Made by a program: the position numbers and the translations under genes. A stretch of 64,000 nt of DNA from Brachypodium distachyon (Eukaryota; Streptophyta; Magnoliopsida; Poales; Poaceae). Positions 36,781 to 47,671 of this stretch are shown piece after piece. The number at the start of each line of letters is the position of its first letter. The first letter of the stretch is position 1. The stretch covers positions 34,596,150-34,660,149 of the forward strand of contig NC_016134.3 of the NCBI RefSeq assembly GCF_000005505.3, written 5' to 3'. The notes under the pieces are model-generated. The model searched no databases, was not told where the DNA came from, and saw only the letters and a program-made list of their open reading frames with translations.

Positions 36781-36987
36781 GGGTATATATTTGACGTGAA
36801 GGACTTAGTGAAATTTCGCATTTCCAGTCCCGCGCGTCCTAACCGACTAGCAGCGGCGACCATCTCTCCCGACGTAGGTGAAGCCCTGCCCAAGCCGCCG
36901 GCCGCCGTCCTTCCCCTCCTGCCGCTAGCCCTTCGCGCGCCGCCCTTCTCGCCGCCGCCGCCGCCCATCTCCCAAACCCTAGCCGCC

Positions 36988-39900
36988 ATGAGTAGCTCCA
37001 CCGGCGGCTCCGGACGCTCGACGCGGAGCGGGAAGCACGGCCGCCGGATCGGGATCCCACATCGCAGGGGGCGCGGTCGGACCCACTCGGCGGCACCTCC
37101 GCCGCCTACCACGACGGACGGGGCCGCCGACCCCGCCTCCACCACCGCGTCCGCCGCGGACGACACCACCAAGGCCCCCACGACCGCCTCCACCACGGCA
37201 GCCGTCCCCGCCGCGACACCACCACCGCGGTCATCCCCGCCCCTGCCCAGGTAAGGGTTAGGGTTAGGGTTCAATTTTCTGTTAAATGGGTTCAATTTCA
37301 TGAATTTGCTGTTGTTTAGTGTCAAATTATGGTTCAGTTTGAAGAATTTGGTGTTAAATTGGTTCAATTAAATCAATTTGCTGATGTTTAGTGGTAAAAT
37401 ATGGTTCAATTTTATTAATTTGCTGCTAAATGGGTTCAATTTGATCAAATTGCTGCTGCTTAGTGTTAAATTATGGTTTAATTTGATTAATTTGCTGCTA
37501 GTTATGGATTTGTTTTATGAAATATGATTGAATGTGTTCCCGGCCATCGTGCCGGGTCGTTGAGAAGGGTCCGGCCATCGTGCCGAGGGGGTATATGTGG
37601 GTGGGTTTTTTTTATGCAGGTATAAAATTAGGGTAGACTCATTTGTTGTTTTACAGCAATGGTCATGCCGAAATTTTCTTGTTTTACAGCATAGGTCATG
37701 CCAAATTTTTCCGTTTTTTTTAAATTACTTTTATATGTGTTGGTTAGGAATCTCAGGCTCGCGTTGAAGAGGTGCCTGAGCAGCCACCGGTTGTGGAGGG
37801 AGAAGTCGAAGAAGAAGCGGGGGCATCTTCCTCGAGCTCGGAAATTGCCATGAGCGATGGCTTCGAGCATGGCGAAGAAGGAGCCAAGGAGCAGCTGTTC
37901 CTTGAAGGAGTCGAGGAGCAGCTGCTCCTTGAAGGAGCAGCTAACGAGGAAGAAGCCCAGGGTGCGACGTCTCAGGCTACGGAGTCGACTACTCAGTCGA
38001 AGTCCAAGCGGAGGGCGAACAAGGTGCTGACGGAGTCGTGGGTCGTCACCAAGCTAAATAAAGAAAGTTACCCGGAGGAACCGGTGGAGGTTGCAGAAAG
38101 ATTCTTGAACACATGCAACGCTATCGTACGGGTACGCACTCGGATCTATCAAAGATGGAGCGACGTCCCGAAAGCTGTGACGCAGGACTGTTACGAGGCG
38201 GCATGGAAGCGGTTTGTGCCTGCCAATGATGAGATCAGGAGACGGTTGGAGTGGCGGATGCACCAAGTCATGAGGAAGGGCCAGAGCACGTGGTAATATA
38301 ACTGCAGGAAGCTTATCGGCAAAGACTGGAAGACAGTGGTTAACAAGCACTGGAAGGGGATCTCGGAGTAGGACTGAGAGAGGTTCAAGGTGTGGGTCAG
38401 GTCAAATGAATTCAAGGCTAGCCAAAAATGGTACAAGGAGTTTCATGAGAAAAGTCACTTCGACCACCGCCTCGGCAGTCGTGGACGCCCCGGAAAGGAG
38501 AAGGTGTGGGCGAAGGAGGACGCCGCATTGGACCAAACCGGTATACAGCCGAGGGTCCCAACTTTGCTTCGCGGTGAGCGCTCCAGCAAATGGCTGCGGT
38601 CGTCCATGACCGCAAATCAATAGGCGGGCTTGGAGCCTATGTCAGAGAAGCAAGAGGCTGCACTCGTAAGGCCTCGTCCTGACATCTTCTTTTATCGGTT
38701 GGGCTTCTTATACTCACATATAAGATTAACACCGAGCATGTTGTTTTTTGTATACATGGTGCAATGGCAGAGTGGGAGTCGGATGGCTCCCACTCGTCTA
38801 TCAACCAACAGTGGGATGATGCCATCAGCTACGCTCTGCAACAGAATGAGCACGGGGGGCATATGCGAGGTGTCGGTTCTGGGCCCTTTCGCAGGCAGAT
38901 GGCGAAAGAGCAAGGTTCCCGCAAATGCAGAAGGGCGTCCAGCAAAGAACAGAGCTCAGAGGAATTAGATGGGAAGATCCGGGTGTTGGCGAGGGAGGAG
39001 CTCAGGAAGCTCATGCGGCATGCAAGGGACCAACGTGACGTCGACAACTTCATTGATCACGGTGTTTTCCCGCCGGCGCCCATCCAACCAACCCCACCCA
39101 CACCGGATCCGTCCCCGCTACCCAATAAGAGCACCTCATGCTCCAGCACCGAGTGCCAGCTTGACCCACTTGGGCCACCCGACGAGAACCTCACGGTAAG
39201 CGTCTTCCCGCGCTACGAAAAATAGTGAAATACCACTATCATGCTCCAATCTATTAATGATGTTGCCATGTTTGTCATGCGCAGAAGGACGCCAAATGCC
39301 GGCTACACATGCCGATGGTGGGGAATCCTCTGGGCGTGCGTGGGTTGCTGATGCCGCGTACGGCCGTGGTGCACCACGTGACCCTGCGAGACGACATGGT
39401 CAAGGTGCAGGTGGACTCCGTGCTCAAGGGCTTCGAGGACGAACCGGTCCCTTATCCTCCGCACAAAGAGGCGACGACCCTAAGGGATTGCGTCAACTCC
39501 TACCTCATCTAGCCTAAGAGGTTGGTGGTCCTCGCTACGGAGCCTTCTCCATCTTCGTCGCCCGCCTCGGTCCGTCTCCACGCCCGGCGCCTGACGTCTC
39601 CGTCGCCGCTTGGCGCCTCACCCGGTCCTTTGGACTACGAGCCCGCGGAACGAGACTTCTCACCACGGCGGAGTGCAGCGACGACAATGCAAGCCAAAAT
39701 CCTCCGTCGCCGCCCAAACCCGAAGCCATCCGCACCAAGACCCGTCCCTCGGAGAGCCGCAGCACAATCGGCCCCGTTGGAGCCCCGTCCAAGTGCCCCA
39801 TCTGGGATGCAGGTCCCCCATAAACCGGACAGTTCCAATTTCCTGAGACGCAGGAAAAACAAGTGGGGGACAGGCGGCAAGGCAAGCAAGGGCTCCTCCA

Positions 39901-41095
39901 AGGAGGGGAAAGAGTCGTCTTCTACGGGAAGAAAACCAATTTTTGTCCAGAGCGACCAGACATTCTGAAGATGTCCACCCACCCCCGTGTTGGAGATATA
40001 TTGCCTGATGGATCTTATTTCGTGGACAGGCGATTCTTCCAATTTTTGTTGTTCCACCCCGGACAACCGATGGTGTCCCGGGATGACCTGTATCGCCTGC
40101 CACGGGAGATGCAAGAGCTCCATGAAAAGTACATGAATGTGGCATCATCAGGCGCAGACCTAACAAATCTGGAAATTAGGGTTCGAGTGCCAAAGCATTA
40201 TGGGTTCTTCGACTCCAATACGGGGGAAATCCAGAGGGAAAACAACGTTACCTTCGGCGTTGACTTCCTCAACTTGTTTCACCTCTTCAACCGCAAGTGC
40301 CTCGACAATGCCATATTAAGACTGTGGTACGTACACTACACGAGGGAGGCCTATAGGGTGAAGCAATATGGGATGGTCGTCGCCGACCCCCTTCTCTTCA
40401 ACGCCACTTTGCTTGGTCCAGACCCATTGTTGGCCGAAAGTAAAAGGTTGGCGATTGAATACCTCACTCAATTCATGTTGAAGCACCAAGACCGCCGTTT
40501 TGTATTGATATTGTACCATCTACAGTTGTTTTGAATTCGCGTGAATACATACATCTTTTTCCGTCGGAAGACTTGCTTGTTATATTATTTGGCTAATACA
40601 ATGTGCGTCCTTTTGTGAAACAGCGGCCATTGGGTGACAATCGCCATCTACCTCGATATGGGAGGGGTCACATATTTTGATCCATTGCGACGCAAGGGGA
40701 ATGAACCACAACGCGACTTTGAGCCGATCAAATATGTCATCGACGCAGCCTATCGCGACGCGTTGAAATGGTACACGATGCCTATCTTCAGCCGCAATCA
40801 TGACGCTCTCCTTAGGCACACTTTCAATTTCCCCTGCAAACAACAGCCTGAAGGATCCGTCTACTGTGGTACTACTGCGCGCACACTATTCAGCAGATGA
40901 TCAACGACTTCTAGCCGAAGGGGAAGAAGACCTTCGAAGAAGTGAGGAATTGGTTTATGGCCAACGCCAAGTTAGGGCACAACTCAGAATTCTCGTGTAC
41001 GAGATCCAGATGGACATCGGCGAAATCCTCAATAAGGAGGTCCTCAAATCGAGCAGGGATTACTACGGCGGCGAGATTGTCGCCAAAAGTGGCTA
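36988..41095 (+). pseudogene. CACTA second ORF, copy B: En/Spm-type region + Ulp1-like peptidase
   Basis: A first exon (36988-37250, Arg/Gly then Thr/Ala-rich) ends at CAG|GTAAGG; the exact joint to the next exon is unclear. From about 37757 one frame runs through an acidic leader with two QLFLEG/QLLLEG repeats, TCNAIVRVRTRIYQRWSDVP and an En/Spm-type segment (FDHRLGSRGRPGKEKVW). It is broken by TAA 38294, TAG 38369, TGA 38375 and TAG 38621. Later blocks are 39257-39968 (TAG at 39510) and 39971-40534 (NVTFGVDFLNLFHLFNRKCLDN). A Ulp1-like block follows (40625-40900): GHWVTIAIYL, YFDPLRRK and QQPEGSVYCG. A one-base loss directly after the catalytic Cys codon shifts the frame, and a TAG follows at 40912. 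The tail ends at 41095. Confidence 0.75.
37539..37702 (+). other. CACTA leader module, copy B second ORF
   Basis: ccggccatcgtgccgg at 37539 and ccggccatcgtgccga at 37571, then gtgggtggg, atgcagg, and ggtcatgcc motifs at 37661 and 37694. It lies within the probable first intron of the second ORF. The order is the same as upstream of the transposase frame. Confidence 0.6.
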
Positions 41096-41309
41096 AATTG
41101 TGTAGAACACTTCTATTTGTGGCTCATTCTTTCAAACACTTTGTATACATGCATGTGACTTGAATGTTTAATTCGTGTGGAACTTTGTAATATATTTGTT
41201 GTTATTCTGTTTCTTTGGTGTTGTATACTGTGCTGCTGTATTCCTGCTATTTCTGTGCTACAGGAATATTTATTTTTATAAATAATTCATTTTTTTTTTG
41301 GAAAAACAG

Positions 41310-41642
41310 TACCAGTGGCGGTTATACACCACCGCCACTGGAAAAGGTTCCAGTGGTGGTGGCAAAAGACCGCCACTAGAAATTTCCAATGGCGGGTAAT
41401 TTGCTCGCGACTGATGTACTCCACGCACTTTTCGGGTGGTGCCGGAGGGATTTACAGTGGCGGTTTGTAGGTCTTCGGTGGCGGGTATTTTACCCGCCAT
41501 TGGTGATCTTAGTGCAGCAGTGGCGGTTATTTTACCCGCCACCGGTGCTAAAACCTCCAGTGACACAGAGTTGGTGGCGGGCGTGATCACCGCCACCAAC
41601 CCCATTTTTTGACCACCACTGGAGGGGTTTTCTGGAGCAGTG
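41310..41642. repeat. CACTA 3' subterminal repeats and terminus
   Basis: Repeated accagtggcggt, ccgccactgg and ggcgggtattttacccgcc units in both orientations end with ttttctggagcagtg at 41642. The complement of that end, CACTGCTCCAGAAAAC, is a CACTA-type terminus. Confidence 0.8.
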
Positions 41643-41845
41643 GCTAGATGTACCAATTCGACAAAAAATGCCGTGCGCCTGGCGTGTGCTCTTTGGCTAT
41701 GTGGCACGCCACGTGGCCTTCATCCGGCCCGGTTTGACCCTTTTGAACCAAAATGCACCTGCGTGTTTAAGCACCCGAATGAACCAATTTTACGCTTGAT
41801 GCACCAGTTTGCACATGCATTGCCAGCGTTATTACCTCTTTTTTG

Positions 41846-42270
41846 GGGCTAGAGTTTCAGTTAAACACAACTCTTGGGGTTTGCTTAAAAGAGTCACAAC
41901 TCTTGAGTCAAGTTTTTTTTCCAGAAAACCTTAAATTTCCCGATTAGAAGAATTGAGAGTGATTCTGACATGACGGCCCACCTGTAAGGTCTACATGGTA
42001 ATCTTTGTCCATCTATTTATCCATTCACCCGTATAGTTTTGTGTCGGAGGGATAGCGAACATAGAGGGAGATGGAGGGGCTGGCTGGAAAAATGGGTAGG
42101 CAAAAAGCGGCCACGTAGACCTTACAGCTGGGGCCTGACTTGTCAGAAATGTTGTCAATTCATCTAATAGTCCATTTTTTGGTTTTCCGAACAACCTTGA
42201 CTCAAGAGTCGTGGTTCTTTGAAGCAAATCTTAAGAGTTGTTAGCCGATTCTGACTGAAACCATGTCCCT
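41846..42270. mobile_element. Foldback / MULE-type MITE
   Basis: Long imperfect inverted arms: left tttcagttaaacacaactct and gactcttgagtcaag-type sequence pair with the complement at 42190-42260. The inner arms ctgtaaggtctacatgg and ccacgtagaccttacag also pair. Boundaries are estimated from where pairing stops. Confidence 0.6.
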
Positions 42271-45008
42271 AATAGACATGGTTACTTGAAATTTACTGTT
42301 TTATTTTTAACGCAAATGATTGTATTGTTCATTCAATCGTACTCCATTATATATATCTCCTCATCTCTACTTCGACTCACTCAATATGATAGCAACATTA
42401 AAATCGCTTGCCTTGCAACAACACACATGTTTCTTGCGCAGAAATGAAGCTGTACAGAGTTGATTGCTGCAGGAGCCATCAATACGTGCCATGTCTGTTT
42501 TGCAAGCCATCAGAGTCAGAGGTACTAGGAATATGGTCATGGCCAAAGTAATTTGTTAGAGTAGTTTACTTATAGTGAAACATGTCTCATGTGACAGGGC
42601 TTTGTTCGGTGTTTTGTTCTAGGAAGCAAAATGTTAGCTTCAGGTTTCGTTTACCTTGTGTAAGCTGTGTACTTGTGCTTTGTTGCCATGCTTTGTGTTT
42701 GGATGGATCTCTAGGCCCATGTAATGTATTTTGTGGCGGATGGATGGGCTGGCGTGCCGATGAAGTGTGCATGGGGTGTGTGTTAGTGCGTGAGTTCAGA
42801 TACTATAGCTGTATTGTAAGAGAGGCTTAAAAAAATAGAGTGAGTTAAAAATAATTAATCTTTCTTCTGTTATAAACCTATGGTGCCCATTATATGTTTT
42901 AAGACCGGCTCTCTCATGACCGTTATCCTTATTAAAGGCTTACTCCTAACCGTGATCAAGAAGGGTGAAATAAGAACTAAAGATGGCAGGATGTGTAGAT
43001 ATGTTTTTAATTAAACAAAATAGTTTTAAATCAATTTTGAAATTGTAGGTGTTTGTTTTGTATACTATTTAGATATGATTACAAAGGATATAATGAATCT
43101 GCCAAACATGTTTTTGATTTCTGCCTTAAGAGAAGAGGTGAAAAACAAGACAGGGCACGATGACATGGCGCAGCTGGCCCCTCTGGCCAAAAAATGTTGA
43201 CATAGTGCCAAAATGCAGGGAGTTGGGTAGACCATTTCATCAAAAAAATAATTATACATCTTATAGAACGGTGGCAATATATGAAGGTTTGACTATGAAA
43301 GTACTCTTTGGCGCTCGTCTGCCTCGCGCTGACGAATTCTGACCGCGCTGTGCGCTTCCTCCTTTCTCGCTTCCCTTTCCTTTCCTCCTTCCTATTTGCT
43401 CCGCCTGCTGCCTCCTTGTCAGCAGTGGCGTTTCTCAGGATCCCGTTCGCGCCTCTCTGCGCTGCTACAGGGAAAAGACGAAGGGACGGACGAGGCCGAG
43501 CGTAGGGAGCGCGGACGGGGAAACCTGATCGGAATCATCCGCCAGAATCGATCCTGGCGGAGCTCCGCCAATTAGCTGCGCCCCTATATAGTATAGGAAA
43601 TATGTTTTTACTTACTTGCGTGAGCATATATCTTACCGCTGGAAACAAGACTTTAAGCACACATAAACTTAGTTTGCACAATGGAAAAGAGAGTTGCTAT
43701 GCATCTAACGATACCGTGTATGAGACCATCATTTGCTCATCCAACAACTTTGGATCAAATCGGTGCATCACCGTGGAATGAGGGCTGGGAGTATCGGACA
43801 CAGATCGGACATGTAATGTCGTACGCAAGGCAAATTCGAACGGAAAATGACTCCAGGGATTAGTCGGAAGGTTTAGGCGTTATTTGTTTACATTGTTGAT
43901 AATAGTGGAATATTACGCTGACGATTTAATCCCATCTCATCTCAAAAAAGTTTTTTTGCGCATTACATGGAAGATATGTTCATTTCAGAAGGCCCTACCG
44001 CACATAGAGAGTCGATTTCTCATAGTGGTTACTCTCGCAGCACACTCCCCCATTAGTTGGTGCAACCAAACATCAAGTTTGTAGTACCTCAAACGGTCAC
44101 ACCTCTGGCCTTTGGCCCACTTTCTTGATGCACCGCATGACAAAGAGAGTGCCCGCCGCAAGGAGCAATTGGGATCTAATCTCTTTTCTTCCCAGAAAAA
44201 AACCCAAGAATGTACGGTTGTGTAGATATAGCAAGACAGTTTCTTTTTAAGTGCGAAACGATCTATTCTCATACTGACTTTCCAAAAGGTTGGTTGGGGA
44301 TAACGTTTCCAAATTTCAGAAACAAAGATTTCATAATACTATTTCGGTACTACTCTCTCCGATCTTAAATTGTTGTCGAGTTTTTGAACTAAAAGCAACG
44401 ACAACAATTTAGGATCGGGAGTATTGTTTAAATTTACGAAATTAAATACAGAGTAGGCAGATACCTAAACAGACATACGGAGTAATAAATTCTGTTAAGA
44501 TTAAAGCATAGTTTCATTGGAAGATTAAAGCGTAGTTTCACGTGTGCTTTCACCAAACATGTGCGTTGGGTCGAACAAGGACGCAACACCCATAAAGAAA
44601 TCCTACAGTCAATAATTCCATGATGATAACAGTTGATCAAACTATTTGATGAACCGCAAATTAAGCAGGATGCGTTCAACAGATCTCGCCGCAAATTGAA
44701 CAAAATCCGTCAGATTAAGTGGCATTACAGTAGGATCGAGTAGTCGTGTCCACCGATTTATGGAACTAGACACAATCGGCCGTGTGTACATCCCCAGTTT
44801 CCAAACACCGACGATCCAAGTTAGAACCGATCCAATCTCCTCCCAGAATCGAGCAACTACGAAGAATCAAGCAACAGAAAAAAAAAACCCGTAAAGCTCA
44901 CCAACTTCGTCGAGATACCACTAGAGGAACCTGAACTTGTACTACGGAGAATCTCTCGCCCCCAATTGGGTACTGGAATCAAGGAGAACGGCGAGGCTTG
45001 GTCAACCT
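42271..45008. other. Intergenic; one small MITE
   Basis: AT-rich with a short GC-rich patch at 43310-43590. No reading frame shows a known family. A small Stowaway element lies at 44351-44423. The part from 44750 may be the 3' side of the minus-strand orphan gene. Confidence 0.5.
44351..44423. mobile_element. Short Stowaway MITE, about 70 bp
   Basis: A hairpin between TA dinucleotides. The left arm ctctctccgatcttaaattg pairs with caatttaggatcgggag on the right. Confidence 0.75.
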
Positions 45009-45461
45009 CTAGTCGCCAACGATCCTCCCCACGCTTGCCCACGCGCCCGGCGGCGCTGCAGCCATCGGCGGACCCCCATGCGGCGCCGCCACCGCGGCCT
45101 TCGCGCAGTTCTCCATGGAGGTGGATGCGGCGGCGCTGCTGAATTGGCCGTTGGCGTGGGCGTGGGGGTGGGGGTGGGCGTGGGCGCGGGCGGCGGCCGT
45201 GGCGGCGGCGAGCGCGTCGTACGCGTCGTCCTTGACGATCACGATCTCCTCCAGTTGGATCCGCAGGTACTCCTTGTCCCCTTCCGACTCAGCGGCGGCG
45301 GACGCGGGCTTGGGAGCGGGAGCGGCACGGCGGCCGGTGACCATAGCGGCGAACCTCTCCATGCCAGAACTGCCTCTCTGTTTCTCGTTGGAAATTGCAG
45401 GGGCCTTCCTTGTTGTTGTTGTTGCGGTGGTGCTTGGCGAACGCGTGAGGTTGCTCTGCAT
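45009..45461 (-). CDS. Orphan small protein with Ala/His-rich segment
   Basis: Open frame of 150 residues from the ATG at 45461. I do not recognise a family. Residues 1-30 are Ser/Thr-rich and basic. A central segment, GDKEYLRIQLEEIVIVKDDAY, looks like a short amphipathic helix. It is followed by an Ala-rich stretch ending in an alternating His-Ala/His-Pro tract (RAHAHPHPHAHANG), and the tail is Ala/Pro/Gly-rich. GC content and codon choice are like the other GC-rich grass genes here, and no transposon feature overlaps it. It could be a lineage-restricted gene or a chance GC-rich frame; the conserved-looking central block favours a gene. Confidence 0.45.
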   Translation of the reverse strand: MQSNLTRSPSTTATTTTRKAPAISNEKQRGSSGMERFAAMVTGRRAAPAPKPASAAAESEGDKEYLRIQLEEIVIVKDDAYDALAAATAAARAHAHPHPHAHANGQFSSAAASTSMENCAKAAVAAPHGGPPMAAAPPGAWASVGRIVGD

Positions 45462-47671
45462 CGCAACGATGCATAAGTAGAGGACGAAGGGGGTTCGTGC
45501 CCGTGTCGGCGCCGGCCAGGTAACCCGACGCTTTTGGGCCTGGGCCGTGGGATGATGGGCTGCTACATGACACAGCGCAAAGGATCTCGGCCCATCGTCC
45601 GTAACAAACAGCAAAAGAGATATGAGAGCACATCCGTGTAACGCCGCCTTCGTCGCTGGTTCCTCGTCTCCTGCGATCGATCTCGGTGGCTCTTACAAGC
45701 CTGAACGTACTCATAACTTTTAGTACTGTAATATAAATTGTATGGTCATGATTGGCAAGATTATGATGATCCAGGTTACTTTGAGTCTTTCGTTGCTGCG
45801 GCGATGTCCTGCTAGGTGATTCCAGAGAGTCTTACGTTTGAGTTTTTCCCTCGCAGTATCGTTCATATGATTTTTTTTGTGAGCGTATCGTGATGCAGTT
45901 CGTGGTATGATGTTTTGTGACTTTGGAGTCTTTTTCTCTAGTGATGATATTTTGGTTGGATGGCATGTACCTTCCGGGATCATTCTTGTCCCAAGTATGT
46001 TGCACAAGATAGAAACACATAACGTTTGTTGGACACACCATGTTAAAAGCGTATCTTGCAGAGGATACAACACCTCTTTTTTATATCTTTATTACTGGAG
46101 CTTCACATCTTTTTCCCGAGCAACAATTTGGTTTTATCTATTAATCAAAGAAAGTCAAATAGATCGATACAATCGAAACGATCATAAACATCATAGATCT
46201 ATGATAAAACTAAAAGCTCCATCATCATCCTTCGAAATTAACGCCTCTAGATCCATCATGTCCCACGCACCGGCATGAATCTTTGTATATTGGATGCAAC
46301 CATTCCGAAATGGTTGGCGGTGTACTAGTTGTCTTTTAGATGTATAAACTCGCTATGTTGAACTTGTTCCGTTGGCTCATTTTTGTTTCTATGATATCCG
46401 ATCAGTGATTCGTAAGAGTTTTATAACTTTGTAATAAAATATGTTTGTCTGCATCGATTGATGCAGAGGCCGGAGATCTTTCTCTTTTCTGAAAAATATC
46501 AATGTATTCGGTGACGAAATTGTAGAACATCGTGCTTGCACAAGTTGGAAACCTCGTAGGAATTTTAAAAACCACATGAGTCGTCCTCCTCAAACAGTGG
46601 AAATTTAAGACCGTTGAACGCACCATGGCCGGTGGCACACCCTTGCAAGACAAGTTGTGTAACTGTTGCCCAACAATGTCGACAAGAAACAGAACAAAAA
46701 CACCAAAAGACGAGTCTCGAGAAATACTGACTTCATAGAATATGTTGCGACCCAGCAGGATGATGAAAGAGCCAAAACAACAATCTTCTAAACGACGACA
46801 TCTGTACTATCAAGATGCCACCACAAAGGACACATAAGCGTAATAAATAATATCAAAATTACTAGATATTAGAGTTGACATGTGCTTCCCCTCGTGACTC
46901 CATATTGGCAGACGAGGGGAACCATTGAAGATTAAAATTTTCTTCGAAGACAACATGTAAACCCGAGATTGGTAAAAGAACCCATTTGGCGGTTAACCTA
47001 GCTCGAAGACAGTTGATGTTTTTGTCCAACAATCTTCTTCTTTCTTTGTCTACGTGGTATGTTCTAAGACACAGCTGGCCTGATGGTGGTAGTCAAGAAA
47101 TGAGTTTAACAAGTGTAAAGAAATTAGTTACTTTCCAGAGCTACTTGATCGCTCACGATGAGTCCAATTCGGGACTTAGTCACTGTCTCCTTATTTTCCT
47201 ACTTCCCAGGTTGACATAAGTAAACAAGCTGATGTTAGCTCCATACAATATTCGCATAAGTAGATTCTCAACTTGATTATATACAACTGCAGCCTGCAGG
47301 GTGACTCATATCTCACGATGAACAGAATAATAACAGAGGCTTACCCAAAGAATGCTAATTAATCAGTGACCACCTGCTCTTTTTTCCATCAATTGTAGAC
47401 GCAGGCCAAATTTCCAAGACATACTGTATTTTTCCAATGTCACAAATTAAGACCCTCCTCTCTTTTCAGGTCCAGCACAAGGACATCCGGCGCAACGAAA
47501 AATTACTAAAATTCTGTACAAGTATTTCCCACCACCAGTACACAAGGACACATACAAGGTTCCTTGTCAAAGCCACTTGGCAACCATTTTGGTATGTACC
47601 CTTGTGTACAAGCGAGCATCCCCCCAGAAACAAAGATCGAATCAGCGACCCGTCTCAAAACAATTTTTGGT
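45462..47671. other. Intergenic; nothing recognised
   Basis: The first 300 bp are GC-rich and may hold the promoter of the minus-strand orphan gene. The rest is AT-rich with short frames only, and no repeat or gene family was identified. The last 200 bp are probably the 3' untranslated region of the kinase gene. Confidence 0.45.

Larger units (their letters stand above)
31320..41642 (+). mobile_element. CACTA transposon copy B (decayed, plus)
   Basis: Contains a TNP2-type transposase (31531-34934), a block of subterminal repeats (35500-36780), the second ORF (36988-41095) and closing subterminal repeats ending at 41642 with a TIR-like ttttctggagcagtg. Finding subterminal repeats between the two ORFs suggests either two adjacent elements or an insertion of one into another. 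The left terminus is not identified. Confidence 0.7.

Noticed and set aside
37251..37275. TTAGGG-like repeats suggesting telomeric DNA
   Set aside because: Only about three units, directly after a CAG|GTAAGG splice donor, and not the plant TTTAGGG repeat; it is common at grass intron starts.
21371..41642. A single 20-kb CACTA element bounded by these two related ends
   Set aside because: The first eight terminal bases match, but flanking triplets differ (aat and gct), and copy A plus internal subterminal repeats imply several elements.
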